NCBI GenBank assembly: GCA_903895005.1
Contig: CAITSH010000329.1
Coordinates: 1-29,456, forward strand
Source: an uncultured Pseudomonadota bacterium
GTDB lineage: Bacteria > Pseudomonadota > Gammaproteobacteria > Burkholderiales > SG8-39
DNA length: 29,456 bases
Reading direction: 5' to 3'
Of the stretch, positions 1 through 9,515 are shown piece by piece (within the stretch, counting starts at the first letter, position 1; every line of letters starts with the position of its first letter). The position numbers were made by a program, and so were the translations under genes. Under the pieces are notes generated by a model. It had not been told where the DNA came from. It ran no database searches and saw only the letters and a list, made by a program, of their open reading frames with translations.

Positions 1-1
1 A

Positions 2-229
2 TCCAGGCTTACGCTGGTGCATCCGCGTCACGCGAGCGCGCTGCTCCCCGCCAGCCTGCTGCCCCCGCTGCCGGGCATCGCCGGCGTCGTATTCCGCTGC
101 CCGGAGCTTGCGGCACAAGGCCTGCGCCTCGAACGCGCGGGCTTTACCGTTTCCACCGCCGGCAAGCGCCTCATCGTACCCGCCGAGGAAGCGAGCGGCG
201 TCGCCGTGCTGTTTGAGCAGGCCGACTGA
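2..229 (+). CDS. VOC/glyoxalase-like protein, C-terminal fragment
   Basis: An open frame enters from the left edge and ends in TGA at 227-229, so only about 75 C-terminal residues are visible. The end of the protein, with a GFTVS segment, then KRLIVPAEEASGVAV and a final LFEQAD, resembles the last strand of glyoxalase-like (VOC) domains, where a 'vvPpeqa.Gv.l.f' pattern is common. The start lies outside the window. No metal ligands or catalytic residues can be assigned from this piece. It is followed after 157 bases by a Bug receptor and an aromatic-ring dioxygenase, so a catabolic role is possible but inferred only from position. Confidence 0.5.
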   Translation, partial: SRLTLVHPRHASALLPASLLPPLPGIAGVVFRCPELAAQGLRLERAGFTVSTAGKRLIVPAEEASGVAVLFEQAD

Positions 230-245
230 TGTTGCTCGTGCCCAT

Positions 246-289
246 GTTCCTCGCGTGTTCCTCGCGTGTTCCTCGCGTGTTCCTCGCGT
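246..289. repeat. 11-bp tandem repeat, four perfect copies
   Basis: The unit GTTCCTCGCGT occurs four times head to tail (246-256, 257-267, 268-278, 279-289) with no mismatch. It sits in the 157-base interval between the VOC-like stop at 229 and the Bug receptor start at 387. I see no gene in this interval. Confidence 0.95.
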
Positions 290-386
290 CAATGGTCCGC
301 GTCCAAATGTGCCGCTTGCCGATTTGGCCACGCCCCAACGTCCAAAGCCACCACTATTTTCCACAAATCAAAACCAGGGTGACATC

Positions 387-1884
<1,498 letters not shown>

Positions 1885-2517
1885 TCCACGCCCGCCATCT
1901 GCGTTTTTGCCGCAAAAGCAGTGGTCCTGTGAACCGGAGGACTCGGATGGTGCGGGAAATGCGTGCGGCAGCCCTCCTCCTGTCAGCGCGTTTCGGCGCA
2001 GGCAGCCCCGATACCGCGATTGCGCAGGGAAAACCGGTCAGCGTCCCGGCGGACTAGAGGGACAGTTCGTTACCGTGGGCAGGGACAAGAGCAAGATGCT
2101 CTCGGCAGTCGCCTACATTGATGACTGGAAAAAGCGGCGGCGCTTCAACGCCGTATCCCTGTATTTCGTCCCGTATGCGGCGGCAGCGGACTAAGCGGAT
2201 ATGGTCCCGTCCGCCGATGCGCGCCACGATGCGTGCAGGGTGGATCGAGCGGCGCTGAAGGTCTGTACGCCGTCAAACACACCGTGCTTGCGAGACCCCG
2301 CGACACAGCGGTGCGGGTGCTTCCAACCAACGGCGCGCATCCGACCAGGCGAATAACCACATTAACCCGGCGGGAATACCGCCCGCATATGTACGCTGGC
2401 GAACAGTAAATCAGCGGGGCGAAGCCAATACTCACGATCGTAATCGCAACGCACGGGCTGAATTCTTCAATTTGGCATCGACGCTGCTCTCGCCTACGTC
2501 ATACGAAAGAACGGCTC
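1885..2517. other. 633-base interval without a convincing gene
   Basis: Only weak coding traces are visible. A frame from ATG 1947 gives a signal-peptide-like start (MRAAALLLSARFGAG, later AIAQGKPVSVPAD) and stops at 2055-2057. A different frame then reads GQFVTVGRDKSKMLSAVAY up to a TAA/TAG-type stop at 2192-2194. Joined by a frameshift these would make one small exported protein of about 80 residues, so this may be a decayed gene; I do not recognise a family. From 2195 to 2517 I see no gene, no clear promoter and no terminator. Confidence 0.4.
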
Positions 2518-4194
2518 ATGTCCAAAAAATTACTCACCGTCGCATCGTTTGGCCTGCTCACCGCGAGCCAGCTCGCCTTCGGCCAGCAGGTGGTGCCGCT
2601 TACCGGCGGACAGTTGCAGCAGATCCCGCCCGTCCCGAATCAGACGCGTCCACTGCCGGAAATCCGCATAGAACAGGGCGGCGCCCCTTCCACGCCGGAA
2701 TCGGACAGCGCGAGGCTGCTCGTCAACACACTGCATATCACGGGTCAAACGCTGTACCCCGAGGCGGAACTGCTCGCGCTCACCGGCTTTACGCCCGGCA
2801 GCGAACGCACGCTGGCCGAATTGCGTGCGATGGCGGTGAAAATCGCCGACTACTATCACAAGGCCGGCTATTTTGTCGCGCAGGCCTATCTGCCCGCCCA
2901 GGATATCAAGGACGGCACCGTCACCATTGCGGTACTCGAAGGCCGCTATGGAAACATCTCGGTCAACAACCAGACCAACCTCGTCGATTCACTGCCCAAG
3001 GGCATACTGAGCGGGATCAACACGGGCGACCCGATCGCCATAGAACCGCTTGAAAACCGCCTGCTGCTGCTGTCCGACATTCCCGGCGTGAATTTCAAAT
3101 CCACACTGGTACCGGGCACTTCGGTCGGCGCATCGGACCTGATCATCGACGCAACCCCGGGCAAGCGCGTGACGGGCAGCGCCGAGATCGACAACGCCGG
3201 CAACTACTACACCGGCGAGTGGCGCGTCGGCGCGACTGTGAACGTCAACAACCTCGCCGGCCACGGTGACGTTGCAAGCCTGCGCGTCCTGACCTCCGGT
3301 CCGGGGCTGACCTACGGGCGCGCCTCCTACCAGATGATGTTCGGGAAGGCCACCGCGGGCGTCGCGTACACTGCATTGAAATACAAGCTGGGCAAAGAAT
3401 TCGAAAGCCTCAATGCCAACGGTACCGTCGAAATTGCCAGCGTCTACGGCAGCTACCCGCTGATCCGTTCGCGCAACACCAACCTCTACGCCCTGCTCGC
3501 CTACGACGACAAGACCTTCCAGGACCGCGTCGATTCGACCGGTACGGTCACCGACAAGAAAGCGCATGTCCTCATGGCCAGCCTGAGTGGCAGTCATCAT
3601 GACAGCTTGGGCGGCGGCGGATTGAGCTCCTATTCGCTGACCGAGTCGCTCGGAGAAATCGATATCCGGACGCCGGCGGCGCTGGCGGTGGACAACACCA
3701 CGGCCAAGACCAACGGCTCGTTCAACAAGTTGAGCTATACCGCCAATCGTATTCAGAACGTCACCGAAAGGGTGTCGTTGTTTGGCGGCATCAGCGGGCA
3801 ATTCGCATCGAAGAACCTCGATATCTCGGAAAAAATGGGACTAGGCGGCCCCTAGGCCGTGCGCGCCTACCCGGTTGGTGAAGCCTACGCAGACGAAGGC
3901 TATGTCGTCACGCTTGAGGCGAGATACCTGCTGCCGAATTTTTCCGAACGCATGGCGGGACAGCTGCACCTGGTCGGGTTCGCCGACACGGGCTCGGTCA
4001 CCATCAACCGAAATCCGTGGACTACCGCGAACAATAAACGCACCCTCAGCGGCGCTGGACTCGGGCTGACCTGGGCGGACTACAACAACTTTTCAATCAA
4101 GACGTATTACGCCTGGAAAGTCGGCAGCGAAGTGGCGACATCGGCACCCGACAAAAACGGCCGCTTCTGGATTCAGGCGATCAAGTATTTCTAA
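2518..4194 (+). pseudogene. TpsB outer-membrane transporter (ShlB/FhaC/HecB family), interrupted by an in-frame TAG
   Basis: Read through one amber codon at 3853-3855, this frame encodes a 558-residue TpsB transporter, the normal family length. Order: signal peptide (1-22, ending AFGQQ), POTRA region (about 65-225, with LHITGQTLYPEAEL and the second-POTRA-like LLLLSDIPGVNFKSTL), then a 16-strand-type beta-barrel ending in the outer-membrane signature phenylalanine (KYF). The stop falls inside the conserved barrel motif LGGP-[stop]-AVRAYPVGEA, where relatives have GGP-x-(G/A)VRAYP. A CAG (Gln) codon would differ by one base. Without the last 112 residues the barrel cannot close, so the gene is dead, suppressed, or miscalled at one base. 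The partner exoprotein gene follows after 380 bases. The ribosome-binding site is weak (GAAAGAAC). Confidence 0.88.
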
Positions 4195-4574
4195 AACCGC
4201 GCCAGGGCGCGTGCATCGCGCCGCGGTAACATCGCCCTAGGGCACGGACGCCCGGCCCCCCCCCTTCAGTCTTCGGCTTTGTGCCAACGCCCGACACAGG
4301 GGGAATCAGGCGATACCGCACCGCCTCGCCCCACCCCGATGATTCAAACAACGCAGCGCTCCGGGTAGAGCTTGCCTCTCCCAAAGCCGTGTTGTTATGC
4401 ACACTGCCTCCACGGCGGTTCCATTGCACGAATCATTAACATTCCAATGTCATTCCCAATGTAAGCCAACGCACAGACCCAGCGGGCCTGCAGACGTATT
4501 AATGGTGTCTGAACAAAATATTCAGGGCCGACCGCGCTCCGCGCGACCCGGCCACTGAAGACAACGGAGACACC
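4195..4574. other. 380-base spacer between tpsB and tpsA
   Basis: No gene is seen. The left end can fold: ACCGCG at 4196-4201 pairs with CGCGGT at 4222-4227, and GCGCG at 4207-4211 pairs with CGCGC at 4217-4221. No T-run follows, so it is not a clear intrinsic terminator. A run of nine C lies at 4256-4264. The last 150 bases are AT-richer than the surroundings, as expected for a promoter region in front of tpsA, but I cannot place -35/-10 boxes with confidence. Confidence 0.5.
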
Positions 4575-7238
4575 ATGAACCGTAACGGGCAATCAATCGC
4601 GAAACAAAACACCGGCCCAGCCGCGAACATATCCGGCACCGGCACAGTCAAACGCTTTGCCGTCAAGGCCATGGCGCTGTCAATGATGCTGGCCTTCGGC
4701 TCAAACGGTTACGCCCTTCCTGTCGGCGGCGTGGTGTCCGCGGGCAGCGCGGGCATCGCCAGCAGCGGCGGCACCACCACCATCACCCAGACATCCCAGA
4801 ACACCGCGATCAACTGGCAGAGTTTCAGCATCGCGCAGACCGAAGCCGTGCGCTTTGTGCAACCGAACAGCAGCTCGGTCGCGCTCAACCGCGTGCTCGG
4901 GTCCGACCCCTCGAGCATTCTTGGCAGCCTCACCGCCAACGGCAAGGTCTTCCTGCTCAACCCCAATGGCATCCTGTTCGGGCAGGGCGCGCAAGTCGCC
5001 GTCGGCGGCCTGGTCGCCTCCACGCTGAGCCTGAGCGACGCCGATTTCATGGCCGGCCGCTACAACTTCACGGGCGCGGGTTCAGGTACCGTGGTCAACA
5101 AAGGCACGATCAATGCCGATGGCGGGTATGTCGCACTGCTCGGCGCCAACGTCAGCAATGAGGGCGTGATTTCCGCGCGCCTCGGCACCGTCGCCCTCGC
5201 CGCCGGCAACGCCATCACCCTCGATGTGGCCGGCGACGGCCTGCTCAACGTCACCATCAACGAGGGGGCGGTCAACGCATTGGTGCAAAATGGCGGCCTC
5301 ATCCAGGCCGACGGTGGCAGGGTTCTGCTCACCGCGCAAGCGGCCGGCAACCTGCTGCAAAGCGTGGTCAACAACACCGGCGTCATCCAGGCGCATTCCA
5401 TACAAAACATCAACGGCCAGATCAGCCTTCTTGGCGACATGCAAAGCGGCACGGTGACGGTTGCCGGCACGCTGGACGCATCCGGGACGGCGCCTGGCCA
5501 GACCGGCGGTACCGTGACCATCACCGGTCACCACGTCGGCCTGTTCGGCGCGACCATCAACGCCTCCGGTGATACCGGTGGCGGCACAGTACTTGTCGGC
5601 GGTGGCTTTCAGGGCGTGAATGCCACGGTAGCGAATGCCTCGGCAACTTACATGAGCGCTGATTCCAACATCAATGCCGATGCCATCAATAGCGGCAACG
5701 GCGGCACCGCAGTAGTCTGGTCGAACGACTCGACTCGCGCCTACGGCACCATCACGGCTCGTGGCGGCGCACTGTCGGGCAACGGTGGGCAGATTGAGAC
5801 CTCGGGTCACTGGCTGAACGTCGACGGCATTGTCGTCAATGCAAGTGCGCCGAACGGCACAGCGGGATCCTGGCTACTGGACCCGGCGGACGTGATCATT
5901 CAGGCGGGAACGAGCAATGATGTACTGACTGCTGGCGTCTATGAACCAACTTCGGGATCAGGCGCGTCGACGATCGATGTCGCCGCACTGATAACTGCTT
6001 TGGCGGGAGGGGCGGGCACAGATATCACCATCACGACCACCAACGCTGGTGCGGCCGGCGTTCCTTCCAATATCGCTCCACACTCAGGCCTTGGCGATAT
6101 CACCATCGCCTCCGCCCTGACCTGGACACCGGCAATCCCGGGAAGCCAGACCCTGACATTGAATGCCGCCGGGGACGTCAACATCAACGCGACGGTCACC
6201 ACCACCGGCGGCAGCTTCGTCGTCTGCTGCGGCAGGGACATTAACGTAAATGCACGGATAACCTCTACAGGCGTTGCTGCCACGGCAAACAAAGGGGGCA
6301 ACGTCTTATTGAGTGCCGGCCGAAACGTTAACATCGCAAGAGTTGGTGCCAATAATGCGGGCATAACGACAACCGACGGCAACATGGAGATTTGCGCAGG
6401 TAACAATATCAATCTCACCAGCGATGTCGCGGCTGCGCTCCTCACGCTGACAACCAGCGTCGCCGCCTCGGCACCCCCAACCGGCCCCACAATGCCCCGC
6501 GGGATGACCCTGATTGCCGGAACAAACGGAACCGGTCCGGGCGCCGCAGGTGGCACCTTGAACTTTGGCGCCGGCACTTCTGCCACCGTCACCGGGCCAG
6601 GCGTCGTATCTCCGATCAACATTTACTACAACCCGACTTCGTACACGACGCCGACCGACTACACCGGCTTCTTCACGGGTACACCCGGCACGATCACTGA
6701 ATACATGCTGGTATTCCCGGATGGCGCGAGCAAGGCCTTCGACGGCACCACCACCGCGACTTTTAGCGGACTGAAGGGCGCGCCTGCAGGCGTCACCCTC
6801 AACGCCGGCGGTACTGGCACCTTCGCCTCCTCAGCCGTCGGCGCGAACCAGACCGTCACTTTCACCGGCTTAACCATCACGCAGACCGCGCCTGTCACAG
6901 CGGGCGGTGCTGCCATCAACTTCGCCCTCCCCTTCACCTGTTGCTCGCCGATTGTCGGCAAGACCCTTGCCAGCATCACCGCTGCAACAACGACCCCAGC
7001 CAGCATAGCGGCCATTGCAGCGGCCATTGCGTCCATGCCGCAACTGGTGACCCTGGCGCCGACCGAGCAATACGCCTTCAGCGTGGTCGAGAGCCCGTTG
7101 CAATCCATGCGCCTGGTCGAGACCCAGCCGCCGATCCTGGGCGCCGTGGGTGAAGCGATAGAGGTGCCGCCGCCGGTCGTCGAAGTGCCGCCGGTCTTCG
7201 TGCCGCCGGTGCGTGAACGCAAACCGGACCGCAACTGA
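4575..7238 (+). CDS. TpsA exoprotein with filamentous haemagglutinin-type secretion domain
   Basis: This 887-residue protein is a two-partner secretion substrate. A long signal peptide (1 to about 47, charged start, hydrophobic AMALSMMLAFG, then GYA) precedes the TPS domain. That domain shows the hallmark order: TQTSQNTAINWQSF (71-84), VRFVQPNSSSVALNRV (92-107) and LLNPNGILFGQGAQV (127-141), which is the NPNGI motif. Glycine-, Asn- and Thr-rich beta-helix repeats follow to about residue 640. A YDG/MBG-like module (VFPDGASKAFDGTTTATFSG) lies near 712-775, and a proline/valine-rich tail ends the protein. Paired cysteines at 551-552 and 789-790 are unusual for such adhesins. The ribosome-binding site is GGAGA just before ATG. 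It would be exported by the neighbouring TpsB, which carries a stop. The cargo function (adhesin or other) is unknown. Confidence 0.92.
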   Translation: MNRNGQSIAKQNTGPAANISGTGTVKRFAVKAMALSMMLAFGSNGYALPVGGVVSAGSAGIASSGGTTTITQTSQNTAINWQSFSIAQTEAVRFVQPNSSSVALNRVLGSDPSSILGSLTANGKVFLLNPNGILFGQGAQVAVGGLVASTLSLSDADFMAGRYNFTGAGSGTVVNKGTINADGGYVALLGANVSNEGVISARLGTVALAAGNAITLDVAGDGLLNVTINEGAVNALVQNGGLIQADGGRVLLTAQAAGNLLQSVVNNTGVIQAHSIQNINGQISLLGDMQSGTVTVAGTLDASGTAPGQTGGTVTITGHHVGLFGATINASGDTGGGTVLVGGGFQGVNATVANASATYMSADSNINADAINSGNGGTAVVWSNDSTRAYGTITARGGALSGNGGQIETSGHWLNVDGIVVNASAPNGTAGSWLLDPADVIIQAGTSNDVLTAGVYEPTSGSGASTIDVAALITALAGGAGTDITITTTNAGAAGVPSNIAPHSGLGDITIASALTWTPAIPGSQTLTLNAAGDVNINATVTTTGGSFVVCCGRDINVNARITSTGVAATANKGGNVLLSAGRNVNIARVGANNAGITTTDGNMEICAGNNINLTSDVAAALLTLTTSVAASAPPTGPTMPRGMTLIAGTNGTGPGAAGGTLNFGAGTSATVTGPGVVSPINIYYNPTSYTTPTDYTGFFTGTPGTITEYMLVFPDGASKAFDGTTTATFSGLKGAPAGVTLNAGGTGTFASSAVGANQTVTFTGLTITQTAPVTAGGAAINFALPFTCCSPIVGKTLASITAATTTPASIAAIAAAIASMPQLVTLAPTEQYAFSVVESPLQSMRLVETQPPILGAVGEAIEVPPPVVEVPPVFVPPVRERKPDRN

Positions 7239-7255
7239 GCCCCCGGAAGCGCCCA

Positions 7256-8185
7256 ATGCGCGAACGCCCCGTCCGAATCGCGCTCCGCCGAGTGGCCGTA
7301 ACCCTGCGCCGGGGCTTGTGCCTTGCGCTTCTGCTGGTCGGTGGCCTATTGCATACGGCCACGGCTGCGGACGATCTCATCCCCGCACAGCGTATTCCGC
7401 TTGTAAGCGGAGCGCCCGTGCCGGTTGTAGTGACCGCAAGCACGGCAGACGCAAAGGTGATTGTCATTCAGCCGGCCGGAACCATGGTCGCCAAGCACGC
7501 CAACTTTATTCACGAAGCGGCGTCCCCCGAAGCGCGGCACATCGCCGACTGGGTGGTCGATTCAGCCGATAATCGCCGCCTGCCCTTTGCCATTGTCGAC
7601 AAGACCCAGGCAAGGGTGTTCGTCTTTGACGCACGCGGACAACTGCTGGGCACCGCCCCGGCGTTGCTCGGCCTCGCCATAGGCGATGACTCCGCGCCCG
7701 GCATTGGCACACGCCCGATGGCCGGCATACGGCCCGAGGAACGCACCACCCCGGCGGGGCGCTTTGTCGTCGCAATGGACCATAACGCCAATGGCAAGGA
7801 CATCCTCTGGGTCGACTACGAGAACGCCATTTCCATGCATGCGGTGATCGCCGGCACCGCGGCGGACCGGCGCACACAACGCCTCGCCACTCCCTCAACG
7901 CTGGACAACCGCATTTCCTTTGGCTGCATCAACGTGCCGGCGCGGTTTTTCAAGCAGGTGGTGCAGGCGACTTTCACCGGCACGGAGGGTATCGTCTATG
8001 TCCTGCCCGAGACACGCAGCGCAAAAAACGTCTTCTCTTCCTACGACGTGGAAGAACACGCACTGGCGAAAAATGCCGGCAATCCGGGCACAACGGCAGG
8101 CGCCCAGAAGGTGAACGCAATCCTCACCGCAGAATCCACCTTGGTTCGCCCGGTCGCATTGCGCATGCGCCTGTCACAACCCTAA
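7256..8185 (+). CDS. Exported L,D-transpeptidase-like (YkuD-fold) protein
   Basis: This 309-residue protein has an N-terminal signal or anchor segment (arginine-rich to residue 19, then LCLALLLVGGLLHTATAAD). The second half matches the L,D-transpeptidase/YkuD catalytic region: TTPAGRF (164-170), H195 in SMHAVI, and the nucleophile motif NRISFGCIN with C224. The classical pattern is S/T-x-G-C-h-N, so the catalytic pair appears intact. Such enzymes cross-link peptidoglycan or attach proteins to it in the periplasm. The start lies 17 bases after tpsA with a GGAAG ribosome-binding site, so it probably belongs to the same transcript. A role in anchoring or fitting the secretion machinery into the wall is my inference. 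A carboxypeptidase-type activity in the same fold is also possible. Confidence 0.85.
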   Translation: MRERPVRIALRRVAVTLRRGLCLALLLVGGLLHTATAADDLIPAQRIPLVSGAPVPVVVTASTADAKVIVIQPAGTMVAKHANFIHEAASPEARHIADWVVDSADNRRLPFAIVDKTQARVFVFDARGQLLGTAPALLGLAIGDDSAPGIGTRPMAGIRPEERTTPAGRFVVAMDHNANGKDILWVDYENAISMHAVIAGTAADRRTQRLATPSTLDNRISFGCINVPARFFKQVVQATFTGTEGIVYVLPETRSAKNVFSSYDVEEHALAKNAGNPGTTAGAQKVNAILTAESTLVRPVALRMRLSQP

Positions 8186-8513
8186 GCACTGTAAATCCGC
8201 CGAATCCGGCACGTAGATAGAACCCGCTTCGACTGGAAACCCGCTCCAGACGGGCGTTTCCAGGCAATGCCTTCCCCCGCCTTGAAGCTACGAAAGCGAA
8301 TTTCCCGCGCCCGCGCACCCGGAAACGCGCGCTGGCATACACTGTCAGTCGCGGTCGCAGGCTCCGACTGCACCAGCCCCGCGCAATTCGGGTAAACAAA
8401 GTAAGTATTGCGCCGGCAAGACGACCAACCCCGAACCCCGCCCCGACAGGCCGGAATAGCGCCAATTCCCCGGCCATGCGCCTTCGCATTTCCGGAAAAG
8501 CAAGGAGTACCGA
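8186..8513. other. 328-base interval with one inverted repeat
   Basis: No gene is seen. An inverted repeat at 8233-8263 pairs CTGGAAAC with GTTTCCAG, with an inner CCG/CGG pair. No T-run follows on either strand, so it could be a weak terminator after the L,D-transpeptidase gene or a regulatory element for egtD. The right end carries the strong ribosome-binding site of egtD (AAGGAG at 8502-8507). Confidence 0.45.
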
Positions 8514-9515
8514 TTGCAACACAAAACCCAGCCCGCCCCGCTCCCGGACGCGGCCCCGCAGGCGATGCCGTTCGATCCGTCCCCGGATGCCGCCGAACGC
8601 ACCGCCATCATCGCCGGACTCAGCGCACCAGCGGCCAGCCTGTCACCGAAGTATTTTTATGACCCGCTGGGTTCGCATTTGTTCGAGGCCATCACCGAAC
8701 TGCCCGAGTATTATCCGACGCGCACCGAGCGCGCCATTTTCACGCAGCACGCAACGGCCATAGCCGCCGCCGCCGGCACCGGGCGTACCCTGATCGACCT
8801 GGGTGCGGGCAACTGTGAAAAGGCCGCCAGCCTGTTCGCAACGCTCCTCCCGGCGCGCTATGTCGCCATCGATATCTCGGCGGCATTCCTTGAATCGGCG
8901 CTGCGCGACCTGCGCCGTCTCCACCCGGCATTGCCAATGCAGGGACTCGCGCTGGATTTTTCCGCGGGGCTTTCCATCCCTCCCACAGTCAGCACAGACA
9001 GGCGCCTGTTCTTTTATCCGGGTTCGTCACTGGGCAATTTCGTCCCGCAGGATGCACTGCGCCTGTTGCGCGACGTGCGCGACCAATGCGGAAAGGACGG
9101 CGCGCTGCTCATCGGCATAGACCTCGTCAAGGACGAGGCGGTGCTCAACGCGGCCTACGACGACGAACTGGGCGTGACTGCGGCGTTCAACCTCAACGTG
9201 CTGCGTCACGTCAACCGCATCATCGGAAGCGACTTCGAGCCGCGCGAATGGCGGCACGAGGCGAGATACAACGCCGGGATGTCGCGCATCGAAATGCACC
9301 TTGCCGCGCGGCATGCACTGGTTGTGAGTTGGCCGGGCGGCAAGCGCAGCTTCAATGCGGGTGAACGCATCCACACGGAAAACAGCTATAAATACCAAGT
9401 GCCGGCATTTGGCGAACTGCTGAAAGCCGCGGGCTTTGCCGGCGTGACCACCTGGACCGATACCCATTCCTGGTTCGCAGTCTGTCTTGCGACAGCGGGG
9501 AAGGCCGCGGCATGA
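8514..9515 (+). CDS. egtD: L-histidine N-alpha-methyltransferase, ergothioneine biosynthesis
   Basis: This 333-residue SAM-dependent enzyme trimethylates histidine to hercynine, the first step of ergothioneine synthesis. Family landmarks are in order: FYDPLGSHLFEAI then YYPTRTE (66-72), SAM-binding LIDLGAGN (93-100), FYPGSSLGNF (167-176), LIGIDLVKD (199-207), AAFNLNVLRHVNR, SRIEMHL (257-263), and E289/S291 in TENSYKY at the histidine site. I chose the TTG at 8514 because a perfect AAGGAG stands six bases upstream and no better start lies nearby. The stop overlaps the egtB start by four bases (ATGA at 9512-9515), so the two are translationally coupled. Confidence 0.95.
   Translation: MQHKTQPAPLPDAAPQAMPFDPSPDAAERTAIIAGLSAPAASLSPKYFYDPLGSHLFEAITELPEYYPTRTERAIFTQHATAIAAAAGTGRTLIDLGAGNCEKAASLFATLLPARYVAIDISAAFLESALRDLRRLHPALPMQGLALDFSAGLSIPPTVSTDRRLFFYPGSSLGNFVPQDALRLLRDVRDQCGKDGALLIGIDLVKDEAVLNAAYDDELGVTAAFNLNVLRHVNRIIGSDFEPREWRHEARYNAGMSRIEMHLAARHALVVSWPGGKRSFNAGERIHTENSYKYQVPAFGELLKAAGFAGVTTWTDTHSWFAVCLATAGKAAA

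Noticed and set aside
3853..3855. Reassigned amber codon as a general feature of the organism
   Set aside because: Several other genes in the window end in TAG at sensible positions with the next gene starting nearby, so TAG works as a normal stop.
4195..4574. c-di-GMP riboswitch upstream of tpsA
   Set aside because: I looked for the conserved GEMM core and tetraloop/receptor elements and did not find them on the + strand.
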